Source: GCA-2705995 sp048267965 (GTDB lineage Bacteria; Bacteroidota; Bacteroidia; Flavobacteriales_G; Salibacteraceae). Taken from it: DNA of 64,000 nucleotides. This document shows, one piece after another, positions 8,077 through 17,271 of the stretch. The notes below the pieces were generated by a model. The model was not told where the DNA came from. It was given only the letters and a program-made list of their open reading frames with translations, and ran no database searches. The translations under genes were made by a program, and so were the position numbers. The number at the start of each line of letters is the position of its first letter. Position 1 is the stretch's first letter. The stretch is from positions 169,641 to 233,640 of the forward strand of contig JBLWWK010000004.1 of the NCBI GenBank assembly GCA_048267965.1, written 5' to 3'.

Positions 8077-8811
8077 TTAATCTCTGCTACTTAGCATGGC
8101 AAGCAATCTAAGTAACTCTATGTATAACCAAATTAAGGTGACCATTAAGCCAAAAGAGGCGTACCATTCCATGTATTTAGGTGCATTAGCATTAGCTGCT
8201 CTATCGATAAAATCGAAGTCTAGCACTAAGTTTAAAGCGGCTACCACAACAATGGCGAGGCTAATTCCGATGGTTAATAAACTGGCTCCTTCAATGGTAA
8301 AGAAAGCCATGTTGAAAAAGCTCATCACAAAGTTGATAAGGTAAAACAATGCAATACCGCCAGTTGCTGCCATTACACCCATTCTAAACTTAGCTGTAAC
8401 TTTCACAATACCTGTTTTGTATAAGAAAAGCATGGCAAACAAAGTACCTATCGTTAAGGTGATGGCTTGAAAAACAATGCCGTTATACAACGTAGCAAAT
8501 TGCACCGAAAGGGTTCCTAAAAACATACCTTCGAACAAGGCGTAAATTGGAGCAGAAACTGGGGCAGACGTTGGTTTAAACGATGTAACTAAAGCGGCAA
8601 TTAGTCCACCAATTAAACCTACCCAAAGAAACATACTTGAAGGGTTGGTCCAGGTGTAAATGGCACTTGCTAACACCAAGAAAGTCATGATTAAAGTTTT
8701 ATTTACTGTGCCGGCTACCGTCATGGTAGGACTATCTGCAGCAGCAAAAACGCTATCAAAAGCATCCGATTTAAAAATCGGGTTGGAAGTTTTAGTGAAT
8801 CTATTTTTCAT
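8077..8811 (-). CDS. Bax inhibitor-1/YccA family membrane protein
   Basis: A 244-residue integral membrane protein. A hydrophilic N-terminus of about 35 residues precedes roughly seven hydrophobic segments, the first near TLIMTFLVLASAIYTW. The C-terminal LVLDFDFIDRAANANAPKYMEWYASFGL is characteristic of the bacterial YccA-like branch, with its DFDFID acidic patch. Family members are linked to calcium leak or control of membrane proteases. No function is fixed for this branch. It is transcribed on its own and ends at a strong hairpin. Confidence 0.88.
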   Translation of the reverse strand: MKNRFTKTSNPIFKSDAFDSVFAAADSPTMTVAGTVNKTLIMTFLVLASAIYTWTNPSSMFLWVGLIGGLIAALVTSFKPTSAPVSAPIYALFEGMFLGTLSVQFATLYNGIVFQAITLTIGTLFAMLFLYKTGIVKVTAKFRMGVMAATGGIALFYLINFVMSFFNMAFFTIEGASLLTIGISLAIVVVAALNLVLDFDFIDRAANANAPKYMEWYASFGLMVTLIWLYIELLRLLAMLSSRD

Positions 8812-8846
8812 TTCAGTTGATATTAATTGGATGGTTCAATAAATGG

Positions 8847-9281
8847 TTATGCTTTTCCGGTAGAGCCGAAACCCCCTTGGCCTCGCTCGGTGGTTCCCAA
8901 TTCTTCTACGGGTTGCCACGTAACTTGCTCATGCTTAGCAATTACTAATTGTGCTATGCGCTCGCCATCTTCGATGGTAAATGGTTCGTTCGATAAATTT
9001 ACGAGTAAAACGCCTACTTCACCTCTGTAATCGGCATCGATTGTTCCAGGAGCATTCAAAACTGTGATTCCGTTTTTAAAGGCCAAACCTGACCGAGGTC
9101 TCACTTGTGCTTCAAAACCGACCGGAAGCTCCATAAACAAACCTGTTTTCACCAATGCTCTTTCGAGCGGTTTTAAAATGACAGGCTGGTCTATATTGGC
9201 TCGAATATCTAATCCAGCAGAAGCTTCTGTTGCATAAGCAGGCAAATCGTGCTTCGATTGATTAACTATTTTAACATTCAT
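8847..9281 (-). CDS. dut: Deoxyuridine 5'-triphosphate nucleotidohydrolase (dUTPase)
   Basis: A 144-residue trimeric-type dUTPase that hydrolyses dUTP to dUMP and keeps uracil out of DNA. All five family motifs are present in order: AGLDIRA, RPRSGLA, GTIDADYRGE, GERIAQLV and the C-terminal RGQGGFGSTG, which closes over the active site. The length is standard. It lies 27 bp downstream of a flippase gene on the same strand. Confidence 0.97.
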   Translation of the reverse strand: MNVKIVNQSKHDLPAYATEASAGLDIRANIDQPVILKPLERALVKTGLFMELPVGFEAQVRPRSGLAFKNGITVLNAPGTIDADYRGEVGVLLVNLSNEPFTIEDGERIAQLVIAKHEQVTWQPVEELGTTERGQGGFGSTGKA

Positions 9282-9308
9282 TTTCTATGTGTCTTTTTCT
9301 CTGTAGGA

Positions 9309-10796
9309 TCACGATTTTCTCACCAGTTGTGAGAATCGGGGTCCTTCTATCTTCACCACTACGAGAGTGAATAAAAACAGTAAAATGCTATTAAATAAAA
9401 CTGTTTTACCGAGTGTATCCCAATCAAACAGTGTGCTAATGCCGTAGAGTATGACAGAAAGTCCGAGGTAACCGATTAGTGATTTCATCTTGTATGGTAT
9501 CGGAAAATATTTTTGACCGAACGCCCACGATAATACCGCCATAACGCCATAAGCCGCAAAAGTAGCCCAAGCAGAACCTTCGTATCCTATTTTGGGTACT
9601 AAATAGATATTTAAGCCAATGGTAATAACGGCTCCTACACCCGCCATATATGCCCCGAAGAGGGTTTTGTTCGTCATTTTATACCACACCGAGAAGTTGT
9701 AATACATCCCTAAAAAGATATTGGCCATCAATAAAATAGGCACTACAGTGAGCCCTTGCCAATAGGCCTCTGTTCTAATAAATTGCTTAAAGATGTCGAG
9801 ATAAAACAGCACGATTAAAAAGATAAAACTCACTACCAAAATAAAGTAGTGCATCACCACCGCATACACCTCTCTCGATTTAGATTCTTTGGCTTTTGCA
9901 AAGAAAAACGGCTCTGCCGCATACCGAAATGCCTGAATAAAGAGGGTAATAATTATCGAAAGTTTGTAGCAGGCGCTGTAAATACCCACTTGTGCCAAAG
10001 CGGCTGTTTCGCCTAAACTGGGTTCTAACAATATTCTGATGAGTCTACGGTCGAGGGTTTCGTTTATTATTCCGGCAAAACCAGCAATCATCAGTGGCCA
10101 AGCATATTTCAGCATTTCTTTCCCCACCGCAGGATCAATCTTTAACGAAAGATTCTTGTACGTGGGCAGTAAGAAAACGAGTTTTATAGCACTGGCGGCC
10201 ATGTTAGCTATAAAAATGTAACCCACACCAATTTCCGGATTGAACACGTGAGTCATAAACCAATTAGAAGTTCCGTTCTCGTGCCATTGATAGCAGATGC
10301 TTACCAAGAATACATTTAAGCCAATGTTGGTGAAAATGCTGGCTCCGTTGATTACCGCAAACCGAATCGGTTTTTCCATTCTGCGCAAGTAAGCCATCGG
10401 AATGGCCGACCACGCATCAAAAGCTAAAGTTAATCCCATCCAGAGTATGTACTCCGGATTGTCAGGATACCGCATCAAAGCCGCTGAAGAATCGGTAAAA
10501 AGCAGAATGACCGCCAAAAAAATAGATGCCGAGATGAAAACAAGACTTAACGATGTTTTCAGCACATTTTTAGAAGAATAGCCTTCTAAATTAGAATACC
10601 TAAAATAAGCCGTTTCTAGCCCAAATGTGAGCACTACAGCCACAAACGCAACTATGGCATACATGTCTGAAACCACACCATACTCAGCAGGTAAAAACTG
10701 CCCAGTATGAATGGGTACCAGCAAATAATTTAAAAACCTACCCAGAATACTGGGTAGGCCATAAATTGCTGTTTGTCCGGCTAATTTTTTAAGCAT
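9309..10796 (-). CDS. Oligosaccharide flippase family protein (Wzx-like)
   Basis: A 495-residue polytopic membrane protein of the MOP superfamily, with about 14 hydrophobic segments. The N-terminus LKKLAGQTAIYGLPSILGRF is typical of Bacteroidota lipopolysaccharide/polysaccharide flippases. These move undecaprenyl-linked glycans across the inner membrane. No glycosyltransferases are adjacent, so the glycan is unknown. It is sandwiched between an enoyl-CoA hydratase gene and dut, with gaps of 20-27 bp, and is probably co-transcribed with them. Confidence 0.88.
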   Translation of the reverse strand: MLKKLAGQTAIYGLPSILGRFLNYLLVPIHTGQFLPAEYGVVSDMYAIVAFVAVVLTFGLETAYFRYSNLEGYSSKNVLKTSLSLVFISASIFLAVILLFTDSSAALMRYPDNPEYILWMGLTLAFDAWSAIPMAYLRRMEKPIRFAVINGASIFTNIGLNVFLVSICYQWHENGTSNWFMTHVFNPEIGVGYIFIANMAASAIKLVFLLPTYKNLSLKIDPAVGKEMLKYAWPLMIAGFAGIINETLDRRLIRILLEPSLGETAALAQVGIYSACYKLSIIITLFIQAFRYAAEPFFFAKAKESKSREVYAVVMHYFILVVSFIFLIVLFYLDIFKQFIRTEAYWQGLTVVPILLMANIFLGMYYNFSVWYKMTNKTLFGAYMAGVGAVITIGLNIYLVPKIGYEGSAWATFAAYGVMAVLSWAFGQKYFPIPYKMKSLIGYLGLSVILYGISTLFDWDTLGKTVLFNSILLFLFTLVVVKIEGPRFSQLVRKS

Positions 10797-10816
10797 ATTG
10801 ATTTTCGCCTAGTAAC

Positions 10817-11599
10817 TTATTTACCAGGGAAAGAAGGTTTTCTTTTTTCGATAAAAGCCGTGGTTCCTTCTTTAAAATCTTCCGTTCCGAAGCTCGCTCC
10901 AAACTGGTCAATTTCTACTTGGTATCCGTTAACACCTGTTTCAAAACCGGCATTAATGGCTTTAATGGCTGCTGAGATCGCCACAGAAGAATTTTTCATG
11001 ATTTTACCCGCAATCTTTTGCGCGGTTTCTAACAATGCTGACTGCTCAACCACATGGTTAGCTAATCCCCACTGTAATGCTTCTTCTGCGCTCATCATGC
11101 CAGCAGTAAAAACCATTTCGTTGGCTTTGCCTTTACCTACTAACTGCGCCAAACGTTGAGTTCCTCCGTAGCCCGGAATCACACCCAACGAAACTTCTGG
11201 AAGACCCATCTTTGCGTTATCGCTTACTACGCGTAAATGGCAACTCATGGCTAATTCTAACCCCCCACCAAGGGCAAAACCGTTCACAGCCGCAATACAC
11301 GGAGTAGATAAATTTTCCACTAAATCGAACAATTGCTCTTGACCTTTAGCCGCTAATTCTTTTCCTTCTTCTACCGAGTAGCTGGCAAATTCTTTAATAT
11401 CGGCTCCGGCCACAAAAGCTTTTTCGCCACTTCCGGTAACAATAATCACTTTTACCTCTGCATCGGCTTCTGCCTCTTTAAACGCTTTGCTTAACTCGCT
11501 TATAGTAGCTCTGTTTAACGCATTTAATTGCTTTGGTCTGTTAATCGTGATGGTAGAAATACCGTTTTCAGTTTCGACTAAAATATTTTCAAATGCCAT
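10817..11599 (-). CDS. Enoyl-CoA hydratase/isomerase (crotonase) family protein
   Basis: A 260-residue crotonase-fold enzyme that probably hydrates enoyl-CoA in fatty-acid or butanoate metabolism. The CoA/oxyanion-hole motif AGADIKEFA is near residues 64-72. Both catalytic glutamates expected of a hydratase are visible, in GGGLELAMSC and LPEVSLGVIPG. This favours true hydratase activity over other crotonase reactions. It lies 31 bp downstream of the sensor kinase gene in the same direction. Confidence 0.92.
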   Translation of the reverse strand: MAFENILVETENGISTITINRPKQLNALNRATISELSKAFKEAEADAEVKVIIVTGSGEKAFVAGADIKEFASYSVEEGKELAAKGQEQLFDLVENLSTPCIAAVNGFALGGGLELAMSCHLRVVSDNAKMGLPEVSLGVIPGYGGTQRLAQLVGKGKANEMVFTAGMMSAEEALQWGLANHVVEQSALLETAQKIAGKIMKNSSVAISAAIKAINAGFETGVNGYQVEIDQFGASFGTEDFKEGTTAFIEKRKPSFPGK

Positions 11600-11630
11600 T
11601 TGATTTCGTTTTAACGTTCGGTGTTCAAAA

Positions 11631-13127
11631 TTAATCTTTCAGCGCAGATGCACTCTCATGTTTCGGGATGGAAATGGTAAACTCGGTGCCTACGTTTTCT
11701 TGTGTTTCGAAGCTAATTTGGGCTCCTACCTCGGTAAGCATATTTTTTACCATAGCAAGGCCCAATCCCATACCGCTCGATTTGGTGGTAAACGAAGGTG
11801 TAAAAATCTTGTCAATCATTTCCGGAGGTATCCCATCTCCATTGTCTTTTACGCGCACAGACCACTTTTTCTCTTCTTCGGTAAGGGATATTACAATTAA
11901 GCCCTCTTTATCGCTTGGTATGGCTTGTATGGCGTTTTTCACCAAATTACCAAATACACGTAACATTTGTTCTTTATCTGCTTTCACGGTAGGAACCGTA
12001 TCCACCTCATCTTGTAATTCAATTCGTAACGAGGTGTTTAATTTCGGTTCGTACAGCTCTTTTACAGAAAGTAAAATTTCACGCAAATTGAGAACGTTCA
12101 TTTTAGCCTTCGGCATCTTCGCAAAGTTTGAGAACTCGTTGGCAATTCGAGTGAGCGTATCAATTTGCTCAATCATGGTTTTGCTAAAACGCGCTAAAAT
12201 GGCCTCACTATTTTCTGGTTGATCTTTTAACGTTCTTTGCAAATGCTGAACACTCAGTCGCATCGGGGTAAGCGGATTCTTAATTTCATGCGCCACTTGT
12301 TTGGCCATTTCTTTCCAGGCAGATTCTCGCTCACTTTTCGCCAGTTTTTCAGCACTTCGGTGAAGCTCATCTACCATTAAATTGTACGTATTAACCAACG
12401 CACCAATTTCATCGTTGCTATTCCACTCTAGCTTGTCGTTGGTAGAATCTATACTAAAAGCCTCTAGCTTTTTTCGAATGGTTGCTAAGCTGTTGGTGAT
12501 GTAAGTAGAGAGAAAATAAGCCGCGATAGCCGCAACAATAAAGAGCACAATGTAGACTTGAAGCAGTGTAAACAAAAACTGAATCATTGCATCTTTTGAG
12601 CGTCTTTCGCTCTTCAAATACGGTAAATTTACAATGGCTAAGTTGCGATTATCTCTGGTTACCAAGTAGAAATAGGTAGATAGGTATTCTTGTTCTTTTA
12701 CTTTTTCGGTAATAATAATTCGATCTTCTGAAGTATTGAGGTTCTCGATTACTGAGTTGGGCAGGTTTAATGGCCGGTCTTCATTTTCAAACAAGCTTAA
12801 ATTGGTAGAACCAATTAATTGACCATCGTTGTTAAATACATTGAGATCGAGGTTGTGGATATCTGATAATTCATGAATCTTGCTTTCCAACTTTGCATCG
12901 AGCGATTCTATATCGTTTTCGATAATAAAGTAATTCAACGAAAGCATAATGCTATGCTCTTGTTGTTGCAATTGCTCGAGTTGCATTCTTTCGTTCTGTC
13001 CTTTAAAATAGACAAAAGTGGCTCCGCCCGTGGCCAACAAGGCAAATGCAATTAATACAATCATCGATACGTAAATACGTAAACCGAGACTTGTTCTTGC
13101 GTTGTTGGGGTTGCTAATTAATTCCAC
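11631..13127 (-). CDS. NtrY-like HAMP-domain sensor histidine kinase
   Basis: A 498-residue membrane histidine kinase. A first membrane helix lies at about residues 18-40, followed by a periplasmic sensor region and a second helix at about 183-207. Next comes a HAMP segment, then the HisKA box KQVAHEIKNPLTPMRLSV with phospho-acceptor H280. The ATPase boxes NLVKNAIQAIP, DNGDGIPPEM and SSGMGLGLAMVK follow. The HEIKNPLTP signature is that of NtrY-type kinases. No response regulator is encoded alongside, so its partner is elsewhere. Confidence 0.9.
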   Translation of the reverse strand: MELISNPNNARTSLGLRIYVSMIVLIAFALLATGGATFVYFKGQNERMQLEQLQQQEHSIMLSLNYFIIENDIESLDAKLESKIHELSDIHNLDLNVFNNDGQLIGSTNLSLFENEDRPLNLPNSVIENLNTSEDRIIITEKVKEQEYLSTYFYLVTRDNRNLAIVNLPYLKSERRSKDAMIQFLFTLLQVYIVLFIVAAIAAYFLSTYITNSLATIRKKLEAFSIDSTNDKLEWNSNDEIGALVNTYNLMVDELHRSAEKLAKSERESAWKEMAKQVAHEIKNPLTPMRLSVQHLQRTLKDQPENSEAILARFSKTMIEQIDTLTRIANEFSNFAKMPKAKMNVLNLREILLSVKELYEPKLNTSLRIELQDEVDTVPTVKADKEQMLRVFGNLVKNAIQAIPSDKEGLIVISLTEEEKKWSVRVKDNGDGIPPEMIDKIFTPSFTTKSSGMGLGLAMVKNMLTEVGAQISFETQENVGTEFTISIPKHESASALKD

Positions 13128-13263
13128 GTGTGAAAGATATCAAAAAGCATGCTCAAGGCAGATATTGGGTTCCTACCGTTAGCATTATTAAGCGCCAATG
13201 AACCAAAAATGGCAAAAGAGATGAAATAGATCTTTTTTAATCTACCGTAGCGGATAAAAACAA

Positions 13264-13294
13264 AAAACCCTCGAAGAAATCTTCGAGGGTTTTC
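13264..13294 (-). terminator. Terminator after atpG
   Basis: A stem of AAAACCCTCGAAGA against TCTTCGAGGGTTTT with a very short loop sits about 22 bp beyond the atpG stop on the minus strand. It marks the end of the long bactofilin-to-atpG transcription unit. Confidence 0.92.
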
Positions 13295-13315
13295 AATGAT
13301 AAACTATATAAACGC

Positions 13316-14197
13316 TTAACCATTAAGGGCTTCAGCACCACTAACGATTTCAAGAATTTCGTTGGTAATAGCCGCTTGACGAGCTTTGTTGTAAGATAAC
13401 TTAAGGTCTTTCAACAATTCGCCTGCATTATCGGTTGCTTTGTGCATTGCCGTCATACGGGCACCGTGCTCAGAAGCATTAGAATCTAATAAAGCCTTGA
13501 AAAGCTGTGTTTTCAATGTTTTTGGAATAATAGAGTCTAAAATTTCTGTTTTGCTTGGCTCAAAGATGTAATCAACCTCTGCAGTTGCTGTTTCTTCCTG
13601 TACGGGTGGAACAATAGGTAAAAATTGCTCGAACTGTACTTCTTGAACTGCAGCATTTTTAAACTGATTGTATACCAAAACTACTTGGTCGTAATCGCCT
13701 TCGGCAAAACGATCCATAATAGTTTGAGCAATCTCAGCTACATTGGCAAATTCTAATTCGTCCCAAATGCCATTGTAATTAGATTCTAACCTTTCGTTGT
13801 TAACCAACTGAGGTGTTCTTTTAAATGCATCGAACGATTTTTTACCAATAGGTAATACGCTTACCTCTTTACCTGCGTATTTATTTCCGATCGCATTTTT
13901 AACCGATTTGTTAATGTTTGCATTAAATGCACCACACAAACCACGGTTAGATGTAATGGCAACAACAAGAACTTTGTTTACTTCACGTTGCTCAGCATAC
14001 ACCCCTTCCGAAGTATCAATTGAAGCAGACAAATTCGAAAGAATTTCTGAAAGCTTCTCTGCGTAAGGACGCATTTGAGTAATGGCGTCTTGAGCCTTTT
14101 TCAACTTCGCAGCAGATACCATTTTCATGGCAGAGGTAATCTGCATGGTTGAATTTACCGAAGTAATTCTATTTCGTACTTCTTTTAAGTTGGGCAT
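13316..14197 (-). CDS. atpG: ATP synthase F1 gamma subunit
   Basis: A 293-residue central-stalk subunit that rotates within the catalytic hexamer. The N-terminal LKEVRNRITSVNSTMQITSA and the C-terminal RMTAMHKATDNAGELL are conserved gamma signatures forming the coiled coil. TSNRGLCGAFN is also typical. It is the last gene of the cluster; the beta and epsilon genes do not follow, as is common in Flavobacteriia, where atpDC lies elsewhere. It follows atpA after a 64-bp gap containing a hairpin. Confidence 0.96.
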   Translation of the reverse strand: MPNLKEVRNRITSVNSTMQITSAMKMVSAAKLKKAQDAITQMRPYAEKLSEILSNLSASIDTSEGVYAEQREVNKVLVVAITSNRGLCGAFNANINKSVKNAIGNKYAGKEVSVLPIGKKSFDAFKRTPQLVNNERLESNYNGIWDELEFANVAEIAQTIMDRFAEGDYDQVVLVYNQFKNAAVQEVQFEQFLPIVPPVQEETATAEVDYIFEPSKTEILDSIIPKTLKTQLFKALLDSNASEHGARMTAMHKATDNAGELLKDLKLSYNKARQAAITNEILEIVSGAEALNG

Positions 14198-14218
14198 TTC
14201 TGTTGCTTTTACCTTTGA

Positions 14219-14250
14219 AAATGGTTCCTTCTGTTGTAGAAGGAACCATT
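14219..14250 (-). other. Intercistronic hairpin between atpA and atpG
   Basis: A perfect stem of AATGGTTCCTTC against GAAGGAACCATT with a 7-nt loop fills the atpA-atpG gap. It lacks a T run, so it is more likely an RNA processing or stability element than a terminator. The arms contain GAAGGAACC, one base away from the window-wide motif GTAGGAACC. Confidence 0.75.
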
Positions 14251-14261
14251 AAACTTATCAA

Positions 14262-15836
14262 TTAATATTTAGACGCTAAATCAGCACACACTTTCTCAAG
14301 AACAGAAGTCTGCTCGTCTGTGTACTTACCAGCTTTTAATTGGTCTAAAGTGTCTCTGTGCTGCGCTTGTAATAAGTCTAAGAACTCACGCTCAAACTTC
14401 TTAACATCAGAGATAGGAACTTTTTGTAACAAGCCTTTAGTACCACAGTAAATGATGGCAATTTGCTCTTCTACTGGAAGTGGAGAGTTTTGCGCTTGTT
14501 TCAAAATTTCAACGTTTCTAGCACCTTTATCTAGAATCGCTTTAGTTGCAGGATCCAAATCAGAACCGAATTTAGCAAATGCTTCAAGTTCGCGGTACTG
14601 CGCTTGATCAAGCTTAAGCGTACCCGCTACTTTCTTCATCGATTTAATTTGAGCAGAACCCCCAACTCGAGATACTGAGATACCTACGTTAATCGCAGGA
14701 CGTACCCCAGCGTTGAATAAGTTCGCCTCTAAGAAAATCTGACCATCTGTAATCGAAATTACGTTGGTAGGAATGTATGCAGAAACGTCACCCGCTTGTG
14801 TTTCAATAATTGGAAGAGCTGTTAATGAACCGCCTCCTTTTACTTTACCTTTTAGCGAATCTGGTAAATCGTTCATTTGAGAAGCAATCTCATCAGATGC
14901 ATTCATTTTAGCCGCACGCTCAAGCAATCTTGAGTGAAGGTAGAATACATCACCAGGATATGCCTCACGCCCTGGAGGACGTCTAAGAAGTAGAGATACC
15001 TCACGGTAAGCTACCGCTTGTTTAGATAAATCATCAAACACGATAAGTGCTGGACGACCTGTATCTCTGAAGTACTCACCAATAGCAGCACCCGTAAACG
15101 GAGCGTAGAACTGCATTGGAGCAGGATCAGATGCGTTAGCAGCAACTACTACTGTGTAGTCCATTGCACCAGCATCTTCTAATGTTTTAACGATACCAGC
15201 AACAGTAGAACCTTTTTGACCTACAGCAACGTAGATACAAAATACAGGCTCACCTCTATCGTAAAATTCTTTTTGATTAATAATGGTATCAATCGCAACG
15301 GTAGTTTTACCAGTTTGGCGGTCACCGATGATTAACTCACGCTGGCCACGACCTACTGGAATCATAGAATCGATTGCTTTAATACCTGTTTGAAGTGGTT
15401 CGTTTACCGGTTGACGATAAATTACTCCTGGAGCTTTACGCTCGATAGGCATTTCAAACGTTTCACCTTGAATAGGGCCTTTACCATCGATTGGCTGACC
15501 TAACGTATCCACTACACGACCAACAATACCATCACCTACATTTACAGATGCGATGAGTTTTGTTCTCTTTACAGTAGAACCTTCACTAATTCCTTTTGAC
15601 GCTCCTAAAAGTACGGCACCTACGTTGTCTTCTTCCAAGTTAAGCGCAATACCTCTTAGACCGTTTTCGAATTCGATCAATTCCCCGTACTGAACGCTAT
15701 TTAAACCGTAGATACGAGCAATACCATCACCCACTTGTAATACGGTTCCTACTTCTTGGAGTTCGGCTTCAGATTTGAATCCTGATAACTGCTCTCTTAA
15801 GATTGCAGAAACTTCACCTGGTTTTACATCTGCCAT
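14262..15836 (-). CDS. atpA: ATP synthase F1 alpha subunit
   Basis: A 524-residue non-catalytic nucleotide-binding subunit of the F1 hexamer. The P-loop GDRQTGKT lies at residues 171-178. The visual-arginine region with SVSRVGGSAQI and the family segment ALIVFDDLSKQAVAYREVSLLLRRPPGREA-type stretch (mid-protein, with RRPPGREAYPGD) are intact. Length is slightly above the usual 500-515, as seen in other Bacteroidota. It lies between atpH and atpG on one transcript. One GTAGGAACC motif falls at 15744-15752. Confidence 0.97.
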   Translation of the reverse strand: MADVKPGEVSAILREQLSGFKSEAELQEVGTVLQVGDGIARIYGLNSVQYGELIEFENGLRGIALNLEEDNVGAVLLGASKGISEGSTVKRTKLIASVNVGDGIVGRVVDTLGQPIDGKGPIQGETFEMPIERKAPGVIYRQPVNEPLQTGIKAIDSMIPVGRGQRELIIGDRQTGKTTVAIDTIINQKEFYDRGEPVFCIYVAVGQKGSTVAGIVKTLEDAGAMDYTVVVAANASDPAPMQFYAPFTGAAIGEYFRDTGRPALIVFDDLSKQAVAYREVSLLLRRPPGREAYPGDVFYLHSRLLERAAKMNASDEIASQMNDLPDSLKGKVKGGGSLTALPIIETQAGDVSAYIPTNVISITDGQIFLEANLFNAGVRPAINVGISVSRVGGSAQIKSMKKVAGTLKLDQAQYRELEAFAKFGSDLDPATKAILDKGARNVEILKQAQNSPLPVEEQIAIIYCGTKGLLQKVPISDVKKFEREFLDLLQAQHRDTLDQLKAGKYTDEQTSVLEKVCADLASKY

Positions 15837-15882
15837 GTTTACTAGTATTTATTGGTTCGGCTAAAATAATTTAGCCTCTACT

Positions 15883-16440
15883 TTAAAATTGTGCTTCGTA
15901 TGTTTTGTTAATTAACTCTCTTCTCAGCGTTTCTAAACGATTAGCTACGCTTGCATCAACTTGTTTGTCGGCTACACGAATTATTAAGCCGCCAATTAGG
16001 TCTTTGTTGATGGTTTCATTGATTTCTACATCACCACTGCTGATTTCGCGAACAATTTCTTTCACTTTTTCACGATCTGCATCGGTAAGCGCTACTGCTG
16101 AAGTAACCTCAGCGGTAACAATGTTTTTATGCTTTTTATATTGCGCAATAAATGCTTCTGCAATATCTGCTAAGATAGGCTCACGATTGTATTGAGTGAT
16201 TATTCCAATAAATTTCATGGTTAGTTCTGAGAAAGAACCACCAAAAACTTTCTTTACTACAGCCATTTTTTGATCTGGCTTAATCACTTTACTCTCAAGC
16301 AAAAGGCGGAAGTCTTTCTCATTAGCAGCAACTTCAGCAATTGTGCTCATGTCTTGAGCTGCTGTTTCAAGCATATTTTGCTCAATTGCTAGCCCTAAGA
16401 GAGACTTAGCATATCTTCCTGCTGTTTTATTCGACTTCAT
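15883..16440 (-). CDS. atpH: ATP synthase F1 delta subunit
   Basis: A 185-residue delta (OSCP-type) subunit that connects F1 to the peripheral stalk. The N-terminal helical domain starts NKTAGRYAKSLLGLAIEQ, and the C-terminal segment GGLIIRVADKQVDASVANRLE is the conserved delta signature. It starts 4 bp after the atpF stop, so the two are tightly coupled. Confidence 0.95.
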   Translation of the reverse strand: MKSNKTAGRYAKSLLGLAIEQNMLETAAQDMSTIAEVAANEKDFRLLLESKVIKPDQKMAVVKKVFGGSFSELTMKFIGIITQYNREPILADIAEAFIAQYKKHKNIVTAEVTSAVALTDADREKVKEIVREISSGDVEINETINKDLIGGLIIRVADKQVDASVANRLETLRRELINKTYEAQF

Positions 16441-16444
16441 TGGA

Positions 16445-16939
16445 TTAGTTCAATTTTACCTCTTGCATTAATTTGCCTACAAGCTCTTGTTGCTTCTTGT
16501 CGTCTGCTAGTTCTGCTTTAATTACTTTGCCAGCGATATCTAGTGATAAGGTTGCAACTTGATTTTTAATCTCTGCAAGTGCTGCTTTCTTTTCAGTATC
16601 GATCACTTCTCTAGCTTGAGTAAGAAGTCTGTCTGCTTCTTCTTTCGCTACATTCTTAGCTTCAGAAACAATTTGATCTTTTGTATCTCTAGCTTCTGCT
16701 AAAATTTTATCTCTTTCTAAACGAGCTTCTTTTAATAAAGCTTCGTTGTTTGCTTGAAGCGCTGCCATTTCTTTACGTGCCTCGTCTGCAGAAGAGATTG
16801 CTTTTTCAATTGATTCTTCTCTGTCTTTAACCGCACCCAAGATTGGTTTCCAAGCAAAAGCTCTTAAAATAATCAGTAAGATAATAAAAGCTACACTGGT
16901 CCAAATCGAGAGACCTAAGTCGGGAGTAACTAATTCCAT
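16445..16939 (-). CDS. atpF: ATP synthase F0 b subunit
   Basis: A 164-residue peripheral-stalk subunit. A single N-terminal membrane helix (about residues 8-28, WTSVAFIILLIILRAFAWKP) is followed by a long charged helix rich in Ala, Glu and Lys. That helix dimerises to form the stator. Length is standard. It sits between atpE and atpH in the usual order. Confidence 0.96.
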   Translation of the reverse strand: MELVTPDLGLSIWTSVAFIILLIILRAFAWKPILGAVKDREESIEKAISSADEARKEMAALQANNEALLKEARLERDKILAEARDTKDQIVSEAKNVAKEEADRLLTQAREVIDTEKKAALAEIKNQVATLSLDIAGKVIKAELADDKKQQELVGKLMQEVKLN

Positions 16940-16976
16940 TGTATAATGTCTTTCTAAGTTTACGTTTGATTAAAAC

Positions 16977-17008
16977 CGAATCCTGCAGCCAATCGCTGCA
17001 GGTATTCG
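16977..17008 (-). other. Intercistronic hairpin between atpE and atpF
   Basis: CGAATCCTGCAG pairs with CTGCAGGTATTCG with a single bulged base and a 7-nt loop. It lies within the 92-bp atpE-atpF gap. Structures after atpE in other bacteria help raise c-subunit synthesis relative to downstream genes. The same role is inferred here. Confidence 0.7.
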
Positions 17009-17031
17009 ATTATTTTCTTCAAATTTCTTAA

Positions 17032-17235
17032 TTAGAAGAATGCTGAAGCAACTACACCAAATAACGCTACACCCTCAATAAGAGCTGCTGCGATAATCAT
17101 TGCAGTCTGAATTTTTCCAGCTGCTTCAGGTTGTCTTGCCATTGCTTCTGTTGCAGTTCCACCAATACGTCCGATACCGATTCCGGCTCCTAATACTGAT
17201 AAGCCTACTCCGATTGCTGCTAAAGTCCCAGTCAT
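17032..17235 (-). CDS. atpE: ATP synthase F0 c subunit (proteolipid)
   Basis: A 67-residue hairpin of two membrane helices that forms the rotor ring. The glycine-rich first helix GAGIGIGRIGG, the polar loop ARQPEAAGK and the ion-binding carboxylate E54 in AALIEGVALFG are visible. The glutamine expected in the first helix of Na+-type rings is not evident, which favours proton coupling. At 67 residues it is slightly short but within the family range. Confidence 0.96.
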   Translation of the reverse strand: MTGTLAAIGVGLSVLGAGIGIGRIGGTATEAMARQPEAAGKIQTAMIIAAALIEGVALFGVVASAFF

Positions 17236-17271
17236 TATACTAGTTTTTATAGAGATTAAAAAAATTACAAA

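Noticed and set aside
11658..12222. Open frames on the plus strand inside the sensor kinase gene
   Set aside because: They are shadows of a gene with complete HisKA and ATPase motifs on the other strand.
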